NCBI GenBank assembly: GCA_000934385.1
Contig: KN880459.1
Location: forward strand, 62,001-126,000
Direction of reading: 5' to 3'
DNA: 64,000 nucleotides
Source: Cylindrobasidium torrendii FP15055 ss-10
Lineage: Eukaryota; Basidiomycota; Agaricomycetes; Agaricales; Physalacriaceae
The translations under genes were made by a program, and so were the position numbers. Below are positions 12,540 through 22,869 of the stretch, piece after piece; the stretch's first letter is position 1; each line of letters begins with the position of its first letter. The notes below the pieces were generated by a model. The model did no database searches. It saw only the letters and a list, made by a program, of their open reading frames with translations, and was not told the origin of the DNA.

Positions 12540-13420
12540 TAGAATGAGACCGTTTTGACTCTGCATTCGAGGCGTAGGAAGATAGTAGTGGTAGTGGTAG
12601 TTGAAGCTTGAAGACGCGGATCGGTCCAGCAATCTTTAATGCGAGTTCACTCACCCTCCTTAATTCGTCCGAGACGTTTTTGCGGACATAAATCCATCTC
12701 AAAANNNNNNNNNNNNNNNNNNNNNNNNNNNNNNNNNNNNNNNNNNNNNNNNNNNNNNNNNNNNNNNNNNNNNNNNNNNNNNNNNNNNNNNNNNNNNNNN
12801 NNNNNNNNNNNNNNNNNNNNNNNNNNNNNNNNNNNNNNNTGCGAGTTCACTCACCCTCCTTAATTCGTCCGAGACGTTTTTGCGGACATAAATCCATCTC
12901 AAAAGATTTGAATGAGAGTGATGCAGCGCTTGCTTTTGAGATGTAGTAGGAGGAATGGGATAGAATGGGATAGGCGAGGTATGACTACTAGGGCTCGAAG
13001 ATGGGGATCAGTCCAGCATTCGATCTTTATTGCGAGTTCACTCACCCTCCTTAATTCGTCCGAGACGTTTTTGCGGACATAAATCCATCTCGAAACATTT
13101 AAATGAGAGCAATGCAATGCTTGCTTTTGAGACTTAGTAGGAAGGGCTCATCTCATTTGAAGACGGGGATCGGTCCAGCATTTGAGCTTCAATGCAAGTT
13201 CACTTCCTTAATTCGTTCGAGACAATTTTCCCAGCATACAAACAGCTCAACAAAATGAAATAATGAAATTAGAATGAAGTGACCCTTGTATTCGAGGCTA
13301 AGTAAGAAGGGCTCGTTAAGACGCAGATAGGTCCAGTAGTGATCAATCTTTAGTGCAAGTTCACTTACCTTCCTTAATTCGTTCGAGATGTTTTCGCGGG
13401 CATATGTATGTCTCAAAACA
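12540..13420. repeat. Minisatellite with about 160-200 bp period, five visible copies
   Basis: A conserved 65-bp core (beginning GCGAGTTCACTCACCCTCCT after a T, and containing TTCGTCCGAGACGTTTTTGC) occurs at 12640-12704, 12840-12904 and 13031-13095 almost unchanged. Diverged copies start near 13193 and 13353. Each is preceded by an AGACG-GGATCGGTCCAGCA-like flank, so the full unit is larger than the core. Spacing is 200, 191, about 162 and about 160 bp. The first three cores differ by only a few bases, which points to recent amplification or homogenisation. The N run lies between copies 1 and 2. Confidence 0.9.
12705..12839. other. Assembly gap of 135 Ns
   Basis: The only run of undetermined bases in the window. 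It lies exactly between two copies of the minisatellite core, which suggests assembly failure in a tandem array. The true length and copy number are unknown. Confidence 0.97.
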
Positions 13421-13541
13421 GGGAAATCGAGAACGATGGAACTCCTGTAATATGTATTCAAGGCGCAGTGACACGACTCATCTTAGTTCAAAACATGGTT
13501 AGCCATAAGGTCATTGGCAAAAATGTTGGGGAAGGACTAGT

Positions 13542-13613
13542 ATGAACAGTGGGAATCGAACCCACGGCTGAAAGTGCTATTCAACACCCATGCCCGTTAA
13601 GCTATGTGTCCAC
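13542..13613 (-). tRNA. tRNA-like sequence, probably degenerate
   Basis: On the minus strand, 72 nt can form a seven-pair acceptor stem (GTGGACA with TGTTCAT, some G-U pairs) and a perfect T-arm (GTGGG TTCGATT CCCAC). It has a B-box GGTTCGATTCC and an A-box-like TAGCTTAACGG. The D and anticodon arms do not fold cleanly: one fold gives loop TAGCACT, another gives an eight-base loop with GAA. The amino acid identity therefore cannot be read. It could be an old tRNA gene or the head of a tRNA-derived SINE. Confidence 0.45.
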
Positions 13614-13896
13614 ACATAAGCCGTAATTAGCAGCTATACATGGTGATGTTCTATGTGGTGAAGATCGACTTAGCACGTGGTACGTATGGTGTCCACAGTT
13701 TGTGATCCCTTTGTTCATCGTTCATCGAGCAGGGAATGAGGCACTCATTCTCGGAGTCAATCACTCGGACGTTGAGAGCCTGTGAGCATAGGCTTGCTTG
13801 AACCCGCGAACATGCCCGGGAGGAGGAAGACACCGAGTGCTTTCTCACACCTACAACGACGCCGCATGGGCTGCTGGGGTGCAGTGAAGTAAACGC

Positions 13897-13920
13897 CGTC
13901 CATGCATGCATGCATGGACG
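13897..13920. repeat. 24-bp perfect palindrome
   Basis: Positions 13897-13920 read identically on both strands: CGTCC, then ATG-CATG repeats, then GGACG. It lies about 125 bp upstream of the start codon at 14046 and could be a dimeric-protein binding site or a cruciform-prone sequence. Confidence 0.85.
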
Positions 13921-14045
13921 CCTGTGATCCTTGACGCCCTTTGCCCCATTCGGCGACGGGGACTCGTCATCGGCAGCTATTGCTCAGAACTACAAAGGCA
14001 AGCCAGTCCTGCTACTTTCGGACAAGGCCCTTGCTTCCCACTTCC

Positions 14046-15414
14046 ATGACTTACTACGTACTCGTCTTTCCGCCTGGCTGCTCATACGAACGCCGCGCAG
14101 GCGTATATCGCACCATGTAAGTCGTCAGAGTTCTCTCAGCCTTCGATCCCAACTCTCGTCGCAGGTCGTTCATACCGAACGGATGGCGTGGAAACCCGTT
14201 CCCAATGCAATTTGGGCCTTTCGACACGAACGAACAAGCTCAGACATTCTTCCGCGTCCTTCAGCCCGCCGTCGTCGCACACCATTCGATTCTCGCCAGT
14301 GGCGGAACTCCCGACCAGTTCGTTGAAGCTCTCGAGTCGGGCGGCGCTTTCTCTCGCGCCCAAGAGGCGATTGGGTCCCTCTGGTATTTCTCCGTCGTGT
14401 ATGGCCATCGAGTGGTCATGCACTTCACCGAGTGAGTGCTCCCAATTTTGCAGCACTCCAGCTAACCCGCCTCATAGTGCGGATACTCGTCAAAATCTCG
14501 CAGGTTCGCGGGGTCAATTCCGCCAGGCTGGTGTCTTCGATACCTTCCAGGGAGCCTTTCGATACCTGCTGACTCGCGGCGCCTCGGAAACAGGTCGTCG
14601 CGAGTGGTCGCCGGACCTGTCCAGTGAAGCCGCCCATACGCCAGCTGCTCGCACCGTCGCCTGGAACCCTTCTCCCAACGATGTTCCATATGTGAATCCC
14701 GCCGATGAGGTCGCTCAGCTCTCCGGCGGCCAGTCTGGTGGCAGCAGCAGCCAGTCTGGTGGTGGCAACAGCCAGTCTGGTGGCAGCAGCAGCCAGTCTG
14801 GTAGCGGCTCTGGCGTCCCGTCTGCGCACGCATCCCCTACAGGTCGTATTCCGCCTCCCGTTTGTGCCAACGCATCTCCGACACGCCAGTCCACCACTAC
14901 CACGCCTTCTGCCATTCGCACCGGCAGTCGCGAGGAAACGGAGTCAGAGGAAGCTGCTCTCATTGTCCAAGCCGTCCAAGCCCGACTAGCTGCTGGAATC
15001 AACTTCGCCTCGTCGAGCGGCCTGGGACCCTTCCCTGTTAGCCTTTCCGCTCAGAACACACCGCAGTCGTCCCCTTCTCGCACACGTCTTCAGATGTCCC
15101 CTCCTCGCACTCGTCCTCAGTCGTCCCCGTCTCGCGCACGCGTCGGTTCCGACTCATTCACCATGTTTCTGGCCGCCTACCATTCGGACCTTCGAGTCCC
15201 AATCGAGAGGGCTCTCCAGGAAGCCCACACTCTATCCATGTTCCTCAACGCGGCTCACGACGGAGGCTGGATGGTTGATGGCGCTCAGCTCAACTACATT
15301 TGGGACCTCTTCGGTGATACGCTTGGACATCCCGTCGCACCGACTGAAGACGCCGAGGCACAACAGGCGTCGCAGCCCGAGGAGGATGAAGAGTGGAACG
15401 ATTTGCGTGATTGA
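14046..15414 (+). CDS. Ser/Gly/Pro-rich orphan protein of the KDZ island
   Basis: Exons 14046-14116, 14165-14431 and 14478-15414 give 424 residues. The first exon (MTYYVLVFPPGCSYERRAGV) was found by extending the obvious second-exon frame back across a GTAAGT...CGCAG intron. Residues 1-150 look globular, with aromatic-rich segments such as GSLWYFSVVYGHRVVMHF and GVFDTFQGAFRYLLTRG. They vaguely resemble the YYVV...G...F..F..A pattern of RNase H1 N-terminal/viroplasmin domains, but this is not convincing. Then comes a SQSGG-type repeat at about 190-210, a Ser/Pro region with SSPSRTR-like repeats, and a helical acidic C-terminus. Function unknown. Confidence 0.68.
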
Positions 15415-16274
15415 ATGAGCCTCATGTATATTGACAAGCTTCCTGCCGTATTCGTAAAGACCTACATCTACATCATCTTGTACCCTTCCCGTTGAAATCG
15501 AACTTTAGTTGTTTCGCAGTTGTATACATGCCGCCGCCGCCCACGAAATCTTGAGAAGTGAGATGCCCAGTTGCCGCCGTGCAGCAGGGTCCAATTCACC
15601 TGCTAGCAGCGACGTTGCTTCAAGAGCGCGTATAGGCCGTCGATTGATTAGCTTGAGAAGAATGTAGACTGAATGGCATCAGAAGGCCGTCCAACCCGAA
15701 GTCCCCAAACAGCATGACAGGAGCCTTGATTCAAACAAGGCAATGAGGTGAATGGCTTCGCAGGAGAAGGGCCGAAGAAGAATCTTAATTGAGAGGACCC
15801 GGCTTCGACAACTTCTCTTGAGATGTGAAGCCCAAGTGAGTAATGAATTAATGAAGCCTCGGGTTGTTCACTTCACAAATGGTCGATGAACGCCCCGAAT
15901 CTTATTGTGCTGGTGATCCCCGTCTAAGGCGCTTGGCGATTCCCATTCACTCAGCTTGCCCTGAGCCCATCGAGCAGAATTGGTGAATCCGAAATCTTAC
16001 TGATATTGCCTCGAGGAGAGCCACCGGCGCCCGTCGAAGGCTCGTCGAATAAGCTCGAAATCTGAGCATCTGACAACTGCGTCGAAACGCCTCTCGAGCC
16101 ACCGGCGTCCGTCGAATGCTCCTCGAATAAGCTCGAGCATCTGACGATTGCATCCAAACCGTCGAAACCGCCCTAGGAAGGCGGGGATAGGACGTATCGC
16201 CTGCTAGTTGACCAAAGCGCATAAAGCTGGTCAACTGCCAACTCCGTTCGCTACTACTTCTGACATCGCGGTTC
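15415..16274. other. Intergenic spacer with duplicated segment
   Basis: Apart from the imperfect direct repeat at 16018-16145, nothing is recognised. The first part is probably 3' UTR of the preceding gene. Confidence 0.45.
16018..16145. repeat. Imperfect direct repeat of about 50 bp, two copies
   Basis: Copies at 16018-16074 and 16096-16145 both begin GAGCCACCGGCG and end GCATCTGAC, with a CGAATAAGCTCGA core. One has a seven-base insertion. Read on the minus strand the two copies encode similar peptides (SSLFEEHSTDAGGSRG and SSLFDEPSTGAGGSPRG), but no complete gene is supported there. Confidence 0.8.
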
Positions 16275-18050
16275 ATGTCCCAAGAGTTAGAGAATCAAGG
16301 CGGCGCTCCGGTCGTGGCTCGACCTCGGTATGCGTACGACTTTACACGCGACCTCGAGCGCTACCAAGGAGCCCGAGATATTCTGGTGAGCGCCCTCCGC
16401 GTAACTGCCAGACTCAGCGCTCATGAAATTTCCCAGCATCCTTTGTCAGGATGGGTCAGCAGCTTGCATCTGCGTGGACTTGCACTGACGTTAATCAGAC
16501 TCTTCGCCGGGCTGCCCTTGGCCTTACATTGCTTGGCGACTACCACTTGTCGGGACTCAACGGGGAGCGAGACCGCTTCTTCGACTATGGCACCGAACTG
16601 CTCGCAGAGGTAGCCCCAGGCGATTCCTACGATTTGGACACTCATAAGGATCAGGCCATTGAGGTGCGCCTTTTATTTCGAGTTGAACAAGCTCTAATTA
16701 AATTTCGTAGATGTTGCGAGAAATCATGGAAAGTGCCGAGGAAAGCTTCAAATCCATTCGCGCGCTCCCGAGGCAGAACCAGGCCGCCCCTTCCGCCCCT
16801 TCCAGCTCGTGTGAGTGTCGACCTCGACCCTTCAGACGTGTGGGCCAGCTCTGACAACCATTAGCCAATCAAGTCCCCTCGAAATCGTCGCGCCAAGGGG
16901 CCCCGGTCCTGGGGTCGTATGAGCGTTTCCTGGCTGACCGTGCTCAGCAGCCCCGTTCCGGCGGTGGAACGGCGGCGGATACCAGCGCCTTTGAGGCAGC
17001 TTTCAAAGGTGAAGGTCAAATCAATCTCTAAACCGCGCCTCTTATCGATCCACAGGCCCTTGGGACCCCAAGAAGGCTCAAAAGCAGCCTCAGAGGCCAG
17101 CAATGCCGGTCAAGAGGCACTCAGGTGAGGAGTATCCTTTGCTCGCCTTCCGGTTTCAAGCACTCAGAGCGTTCAGTGCCTCTTCATCCAAGAAAAGCTC
17201 AGCGTCCTCTTCCCCGCGGTCGCGCGAATCCCGATTTGACTCCAGTCCCTCGCTCGACTCATGGGGATGAAAGGCCGCTTCCCAACGTTCATGGTGAGCC
17301 ATTTGCCCACTGCGTCGACGCCTTCTGATTATGAGTCCAGGCGCCTCCGCACTTGAGGTCGCCATCGCCGCCGGCCACACTGGGATGGTCAGTATGAGGG
17401 ATGTCCTGGCTACATCCTCCAGCCATGACGGCGCATTGGCCAGCAATAAGCGGGTCGGCAGCGATACCGGAGTCGACAACCCTACCGAGGCCAAACGAGC
17501 TAGGAACGAGCAGACCTCCGAGGATGAGCTCAGCGACGTTGACCCGGCTATCCTGAGTGAACTCTCCTCCCTCACCGACTCAGACCCAGAAGGAGACAAC
17601 GGCCGGGCGCTTATCGGTGTCACCAAGGATGCTGAGTCTACCTGGACTACCGACGACGAGGATGGCGGCGAGAGAGACAGCTCGGTGGGCTCAGAGGAGA
17701 TGGCGCGCGCGGCGGATCAGGCAGCATTCGACGCTAAGAAGAGCAGGGAGGGCTCCATCCTCATTGCCCGCTTCAAGGCCAGCGTCGAGGCCAGGGAGGC
17801 TGAGCGCGAAGAGATCGCAGTCGCCGAGTGGGCTCGCAACGTCGACCACGCTTTCTACTCCAATGCCGAGGCTCGTCGCGAGCACCTCAAGCTTCAGGCC
17901 CGGCGCAAGGGGTGGAAGAAGCCGAAGGCGCAGAGGCAGGGTACCCTGTATCCCGCCTTCGGTTCTCGGTTTGTGCTTACTGACGACGACATTTACCACA
18001 TCGACTGCGGATCGGGGGCGTATCGCTCCCGTGGCCCTCGCCTGAAGTGA
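16275..18050 (+). CDS. Orphan protein with acidic/basic C-terminal half, eight exons
   Basis: Exons 16275-16385, 16437-16454 (18-nt micro-exon), 16499-16663, 16711-16810, 16865-17008, 17056-17124, 17168-17293 and 17341-18050 are all in phase and give 480 residues. The N-terminus (MSQELENQGGAPVVARPRYA) leads into a helical part (TLRRAALGLTLLGDYHLSGL). The middle is Pro/Gln/Lys-rich and probably disordered. The last exon is acidic (SEDELSDVDPAILSELSSLT) and then basic and helical, ending in a conserved-looking segment (TLYPAFGSRFVLTDDDIYHI). A histone-binding or nuclear role would fit the composition but is a guess. Same strand as its island neighbours. Confidence 0.68.
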
Positions 18051-19056
18051 CTGAGAGTTCCAGTCCTCCATAGTAGACCAGTGGACTCCCTTCTTGCGCT
18101 CGCTTGTATATAGACGTCGTGTATTCCTCATCAAATGCAACGTTTATTTCATCATGCCTTAGTTATGCCCCAGCCGCCGCCAATGTGTGGCGCTGTGAGA
18201 GATGAGTGCTTGAGCTTCGGGCCCAGAACCAAAGAGGCACATGACTTTACTTGCACGTGCAAGTTACGGAATTTGCGTGGCACGTGCAAGTTACGGAATT
18301 TGCATGACGTGGCTGTGCTCGAGGTCCGATCAGTATAAAGACTGTGCGCTTTGGCCTTCTCCCTCGTCGTCGCCGGAGTGCTTGGCGGGGGGGTAGTGGA
18401 TTATGCTCAGTCTCGTCCCCTCCAAGAAGTGCTGCGGCGCGACCATGGAACCCACGCCCGCCTCTCTCACCGTGCTTCATTCCAACCCTTGCGTCGCCGA
18501 CAACCCCGACGCTGTCTCTCCCTTCGTCAGACGCTCCTCTCCGACGCTTCGACTACGACACCTCGACGACGCCGACTCACGGACTGCGACTGCGCTGGCT
18601 TGGCTCCGCCATAGGCTCTGCGGCGCTCAATCTGGTGCTACGCGTCTGATGGCCGGAGCGCGTTTGATGGCCAGCCGGAAAAACCCGGCGTCATCGCACA
18701 GCTGCCCTTCCCTTCTCGTCATTCCGCGAGCTCCTCCTCCTTTATATATACCCACCGATACACACACACTCAATGCAAAAGCTGCCGCTTGCTTGCCTTC
18801 GTGAATCAGATTCAGGGTTCATAAGCAGGTATTAAGAGATGTCTGGTGCTTGGAGTCGAACCCGCGGCATGTTCAGTTGCCCGAAAAAATTATATTGAGA
18901 AGTGATCGACAAGATAGTAGACTACTTTTCTCTCTCCCTCACCGTAGGCCGACCCCCAGCTCCATGATAGTCACTCGAGGTGTGAGCCGGCTGCTCAACA
19001 TCCTGTACGCCATGCAATCTCTTTTTGGACGTCTGACTTATCCCTCCGATCCCTAG
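18051..19056. other. Intergenic region with duplicated CACGTG box, TATA-like site and tRNA fragment
   Basis: Contains a 24-bp direct repeat (18253-18303, listed separately), a TTTATATATA at about 18740-18749, and near 18840-18880 on the minus strand a piece resembling the 3' half of a tRNA (GGGTTCGACTCC). The 5' exon(s) of the following oxygenase gene probably lie here but could not be fixed. Confidence 0.45.
18253..18303. promoter_or_regulatory. Tandem 24-bp repeat carrying CACGTG boxes
   Basis: GCACGTGCAAGTTACGGAAT followed by TTGC occurs at 18253-18276 and again at 18280-18303, identical and 27 bp apart. Each copy holds a palindromic CACGTG E-box, a typical bHLH site in fungi. It lies 200 bp after the upstream gene and 800 bp before the oxygenase coding region. 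A regulatory role is inferred from form only. Confidence 0.5.
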
Positions 19057-21259
19057 CCTGCCCAGCGTGAGGGAGATCGTGGACTGGCAGGAGGAGGAAG
19101 ACGTCCTCAGGCTCAGACGCAGACCGGCCGGCTCTCGCAGGGCTCAAACGCTGAGGACACCCGGGCTGAATGTTGCGGATTGTGTCCTAGAACCTTTGGT
19201 CTCAAAGGTCGGACATGATGCACGTGCATACACCGAGGCCACCAACGAGTTCGACTGCGCCCTCCGCGACTTCCCAGGCGCGCTCGACGGTGCTCAGAAC
19301 GCTCACTCCGGGTGAGTACATGGCAAGACCTGCACAAGCTTGCTTACGCTACCTCTACAGCGCTGATGCGGAGGCCGATGGTCCTGAAGACGAGTGGGGG
19401 AAGGTGCTACAGACCTACAGAAACGCGCCCATCCCCAAGCCCGACATCACTCAGGGTCTCTCGCCTGAGGAATTTGGCGACGGATCCGTCCCGGACACCC
19501 CCACATTCCCTCCCAATCCCTCCGACCAATCCGTCTTCTGGCTCATGAACGCCCTCGTCACTTACAACATCGCCGTGGCCATTCTTGAGGCCAACTCGCG
19601 CAACCCCAACTGGGACAAACCAGACGCCAACTCGAGTTCTTCCTCTCAGCCCGCCTCATCGTCCAAGAAATCCCAGAAGCGCCCTCGTCAATCGGATGGC
19701 AGCACCCCGAAGCCTGCCGCCAAGAAAGGTGCATCGACCAACGATCCTGGTACCTCCCGAAAGGATCATAATCGCAGGAAGAACCAGGAGAACCGGCAAC
19801 GCAAAAGAGACCAGCGCGGCGCCGATGAGGTCGACCTGCCCGACATCGACATGGGGGAGGTGCGTACAGCGGAGGGAGGCTGGCAGGGAAGCAGGAGGGT
19901 GGTGCAGGACATAGGCGTCGATGTGACTGCGAGATGGGAGGCTCGGACTCTAGGTGAATACCTCACCGACGTCGTGCTGGTCCCTTTCAACAACCAGTGC
20001 GTCCATCGTCTTAGCCCCTCCGCCTTGTCGCTAACTCCTAGCTCAGAGGACAACTACCCACCAAGATATTCGATTGCGTCGGCCGTCTTATCATCTATCG
20101 CACCGCTCTCGTGCGCTTCATCAACCCGGAGCTCACAGTCGAGTACTGCGCCAACAAGCTGAGCCCATTTATGGCTCAGTTCATGTACGAATGTCAGAAG
20201 TTCGTGCTTGGCTGCACCGTCGAAGAGGGCAACCAGGTTCGAGGGCCTCATTTCTTCCAGATTTCCGGCTACGATCGCAACAACAAGATTGTGGGAGCAT
20301 ACCTTCACTCCCTTCCCTTTTCTGACCCTCATCAGACCCCCGAATTGCGAGCATGGCATAGGAACCAGCAGAACATGAGAGCCCTCGCCACTCTTTTCCG
20401 CCAGGACGGCCCCATGTATCGAGTGACGTGAGTGCCGCGCCGCTGATTCAGGTCTCAACTCATCGCTCCCTTAGCTCCTATGTCAACGGCACACTGAACG
20501 AGTTCCCAGGCATTCGCGCTCGGTACTGCCAGCTCAAGACGTACATGGAGCGCAAGTACGGCATCTCGCCTCAGTACGGGCTTTACTGGAACTTCTGCCT
20601 CAACTGGGGCAGAGGTTCCCGCTTCGTCAAATGTCTGCCTCACGTCGATGCGATGAACATCGCAATAGGTTTGTGCTCCATATTCATCTTTGGTGTGATG
20701 CTCCCCGTCCGTTGTTATAGACCTGCTCATTGAGGGCATAGGTGTCTTCAACTCCGATGAAAAATGCTGGCTCTGCATTTGGGACGCCAACATCTTCATC
20801 CAAATACCTCCCGGCGTCGTTCTTACCTACCCATCCGCTCTTTTCTACCACTTCAACTACGGCAAGCCTTCTGCAATTCTTTCCTGGTCCAGCCACTTGT
20901 CTCACCGGTGCTCCTTCCTAGACCTCGATGATTTGTACCCTTACCTCTCACCCGAACGCAAGTCGGAGCTGGAGGAGATTCTCAGCAAGGCCCGCATGCG
21001 CGATGTCGACATTGTCATCAGCGCCGATGAACCAACGGCGGCCACTCGAGATCGCTGCACCCCGCTAGCTGACGACCAGCAGATGCAAGGCTCTTGCGTT
21101 TTCTTCGTGCAGGCTACGATGTTCCAATCCAGTGAGCTGGACACGGACACCCTCAAGAACGCTCGAGCCCAGGGGAAGGACACACGTTGCGATGTGGAGG
21201 AGCTGAAGAGGAAGGGGATGTATTGGGAAGAGTTCGCGCGACCGACTGCTACTGCTTAA
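19057..21259 (+). CDS. TET/JBP-like 2-oxoglutarate/Fe(II) dioxygenase-domain protein, 5' end unresolved
   Basis: Exons up to 19311, then 19361-19996, 20047-20427, 20475-20692 and 20742-21259 join in phase for about 665 residues. No in-frame ATG exists in the first exon, so an upstream start exon is missing. The N-terminal half is acidic, then has a basic KKSQKRPRQ...RRKNQENRQRKRD region. The C-terminal half matches the agaricomycete dioxygenase family often found near KDZ elements: KCLPHVDAMNIAIGLCSI gives the metal-binding HxD (codons 20641-20649), then WLCIWDANIFIQIPPGV, then ALFYHFN with the distal His (20849-20851). An Arg follows in HRCSFL but is about eight residues further away than usual. 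Related enzymes oxidise 5-methylcytosine or thymine bases. Substrate here is inferred, not shown. The bases at 20693-20741 must be spliced out to keep the double-stranded beta-helix core. Confidence 0.66.
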
Positions 21260-21477
21260 TACACATTATGGACTGCCGTTTCGTATATCAATTCTGCGCC
21301 GCTGATGCGCCTGTGAGCCCGTTGCATTCAAGTGTGAATAGGTGCGGCGTCGGGAGGCAGCCGACTCTAGGCACCCGAATAATGGGGAGATGTTCCATGA
21401 GTTGCCGCAAAAACTGTATAGGTTAACTCACCAAAGAGTGCCAAACTGAGTTCAACTAACTCCTGCCTCCTGCCTCC

Positions 21478-22420
21478 ATGAGCGTTGCCAACTCAGATAG
21501 CGGCGCCAACTCAGATAGCGGCGCCAACCCTGGGATCTCGACTCCTCGCCCCGCCTCTCCAGATCTTGACGATGCCCGGCGCGGGGATGATGGATCCCTC
21601 GTTTTCTGGGGCGGTTATCCTGGTGAGGACCGACGCGTCGCCGAATTGGACACGAACTCGACGCACTATCAAGAATTTGTGGCCGGTCCCCACCTTGAAC
21701 GAGGCTTAGATCCTAGGCGAGCATACGTGCGCCGATTCAACCAGATGAACGACTTGGATCGCCGAGCTTCTTTCGTGCAGATGGCCACCAGGATGGAGAA
21801 GGCGGGCATGAAGTGCGTTCCCTGAAGTGCAGTTCGAATGCTTGCTAATAATCACGAGCAGCACTATACGCAAAATTATGCAGAGGGGTGGATCGAGGAG
21901 ACTCGAAGGGGTTCAAGTGGGATTGGGTGCTGCCCCGTATTTGGGTAAGCGTTCATTGTTGAGACTCAAAAAGGGAGCGCCTGACTCCGCCGAAGTTTTC
22001 GGCACTGAAGCCAGCAAGGAGAGGTTCGACAGGTCGCTGCAACGGTCCCCGAACGGATGGGTGGCTCTTGAAAACAAGAACTCCTTTGTCCCTGGAACCG
22101 TCAGGAAGTTGCTCACGGAGCGCCAGTTGATGAAGTTTGATGCTCTCTTCATGGACATGGAGATTCAGACCGCCCACGACCTCATCCTCCTCTCAGTCAA
22201 AATGCGCCGCCATCCTCGCGTTCTTGAGGCCTTTCGACAGGCCATGTTCATGGCGGGGAATTCGTGGGACAATCTATTGGATGCGATCTGGTTTTTCGCT
22301 AAACTTGCCCAGGACGTCGACGTCCCTCCAGTCTTAGTGCCTCCCGCCTCGGTGCTAAGCTCGGCGTCACTCCCAACTCCGGCGCAAAAGGATGGTGTCA
22401 AATGTAAACGTATTACGTAG
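21478..22420 (+). CDS. Orphan protein of the KDZ island
   Basis: Exons 21478-21812 and 21862-22420, with a 49-bp intron (GTGCGT...CGAGCAG), give 297 residues. The protein starts MSVANSDSGANSDSGANPG, where an SDSGAN hexapeptide (18 bp) is duplicated in tandem. Later parts are mixed alpha/beta (YVRRFNQMNDLDRRASFVQM) and helical (VRKLLTERQLMKFDALFMDM, WDNLLDAIWFFAKLA). No motif is recognised. It lies between the oxygenase and the transposase, 218 bp after the former. Confidence 0.68.
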
Positions 22421-22869
22421 AGTACGCAAATGCACTCAATTGAACGCCGTTGTTCTTGTACGAAGCTTAACTATCTTGAGAGATCTCTCCGTCCCTTAGT
22501 CGACAACTCATTCGGTGTCCAACGCCGCACTACTCACACATCCGGGGTTCTCGACACTAAAGGCTAGAGTATCGTTGGCATTTGGAAATCCGGCTGTCAA
22601 CATCCTTGTGAGCGCCTGTCTACAGGTTAGCGATCGAGAGGCCAAGCAGGTCCCTCCTGGGAAACCATCCCCCACCGTCGTAGACGAATTTACCAAGCCT
22701 GTGTCGGACGCAGCGACGACAATCGATGGAAGAAAGCTTTGAGAGGCCAGGATGAAGTGGGTGTGGGAGGGCCGCCGTTGTAGCGCCGTGCGTCTATTGT
22801 CCGTCCACAAATGGAAGGTTAGGTGTGACATTGGTGTGACTCACTCACCTTAGTTGGCCCTCCCGTCCG
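22421..22869. other. Spacer upstream of the transposase
   Basis: Open frames exist on both strands (plus 22515-22742, minus 22508-22831), but neither shows splice continuity or domain resemblance. Probably the transposase promoter region. Confidence 0.45.

Larger units (their letters stand above)
12333..14045. other. Non-coding repeat-rich segment
   Basis: This gap inside the island holds the minisatellite (12540-13420) with the N run, a tRNA-like sequence and a 24-bp palindrome, each listed separately. No protein-coding gene is supported. Confidence 0.6.

Noticed and set aside
12640..13461. Repeated minus-strand peptide (RWIYVRKNVSDELRRVSELA) as a repetitive protein gene
   Set aside because: The frame is broken between copies and unit spacing is not a constant multiple of three; better explained as a DNA minisatellite, although changes in the diverged copies are fairly conservative.
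14425..14829. Minus-strand Ala/Thr/Arg-rich frame
   Set aside because: Antisense of the SQSGG repeat region of the spliced plus-strand gene.
18735..18800. TATATATA followed by a short ATG frame (18773)
   Set aside because: The frame has only about 20 codons and does not join the oxygenase exons in phase.
18840..18880. tRNA 3'-half-like sequence on the minus strand
   Set aside because: Only a B-box-like segment is present; no matching 5' acceptor or D-arm, so not annotated as a tRNA.
22508..22831. Open frames on both strands just upstream of the transposase
   Set aside because: Neither connects to a neighbouring exon in phase or shows domain-like sequence, and they overlap each other on opposite strands.
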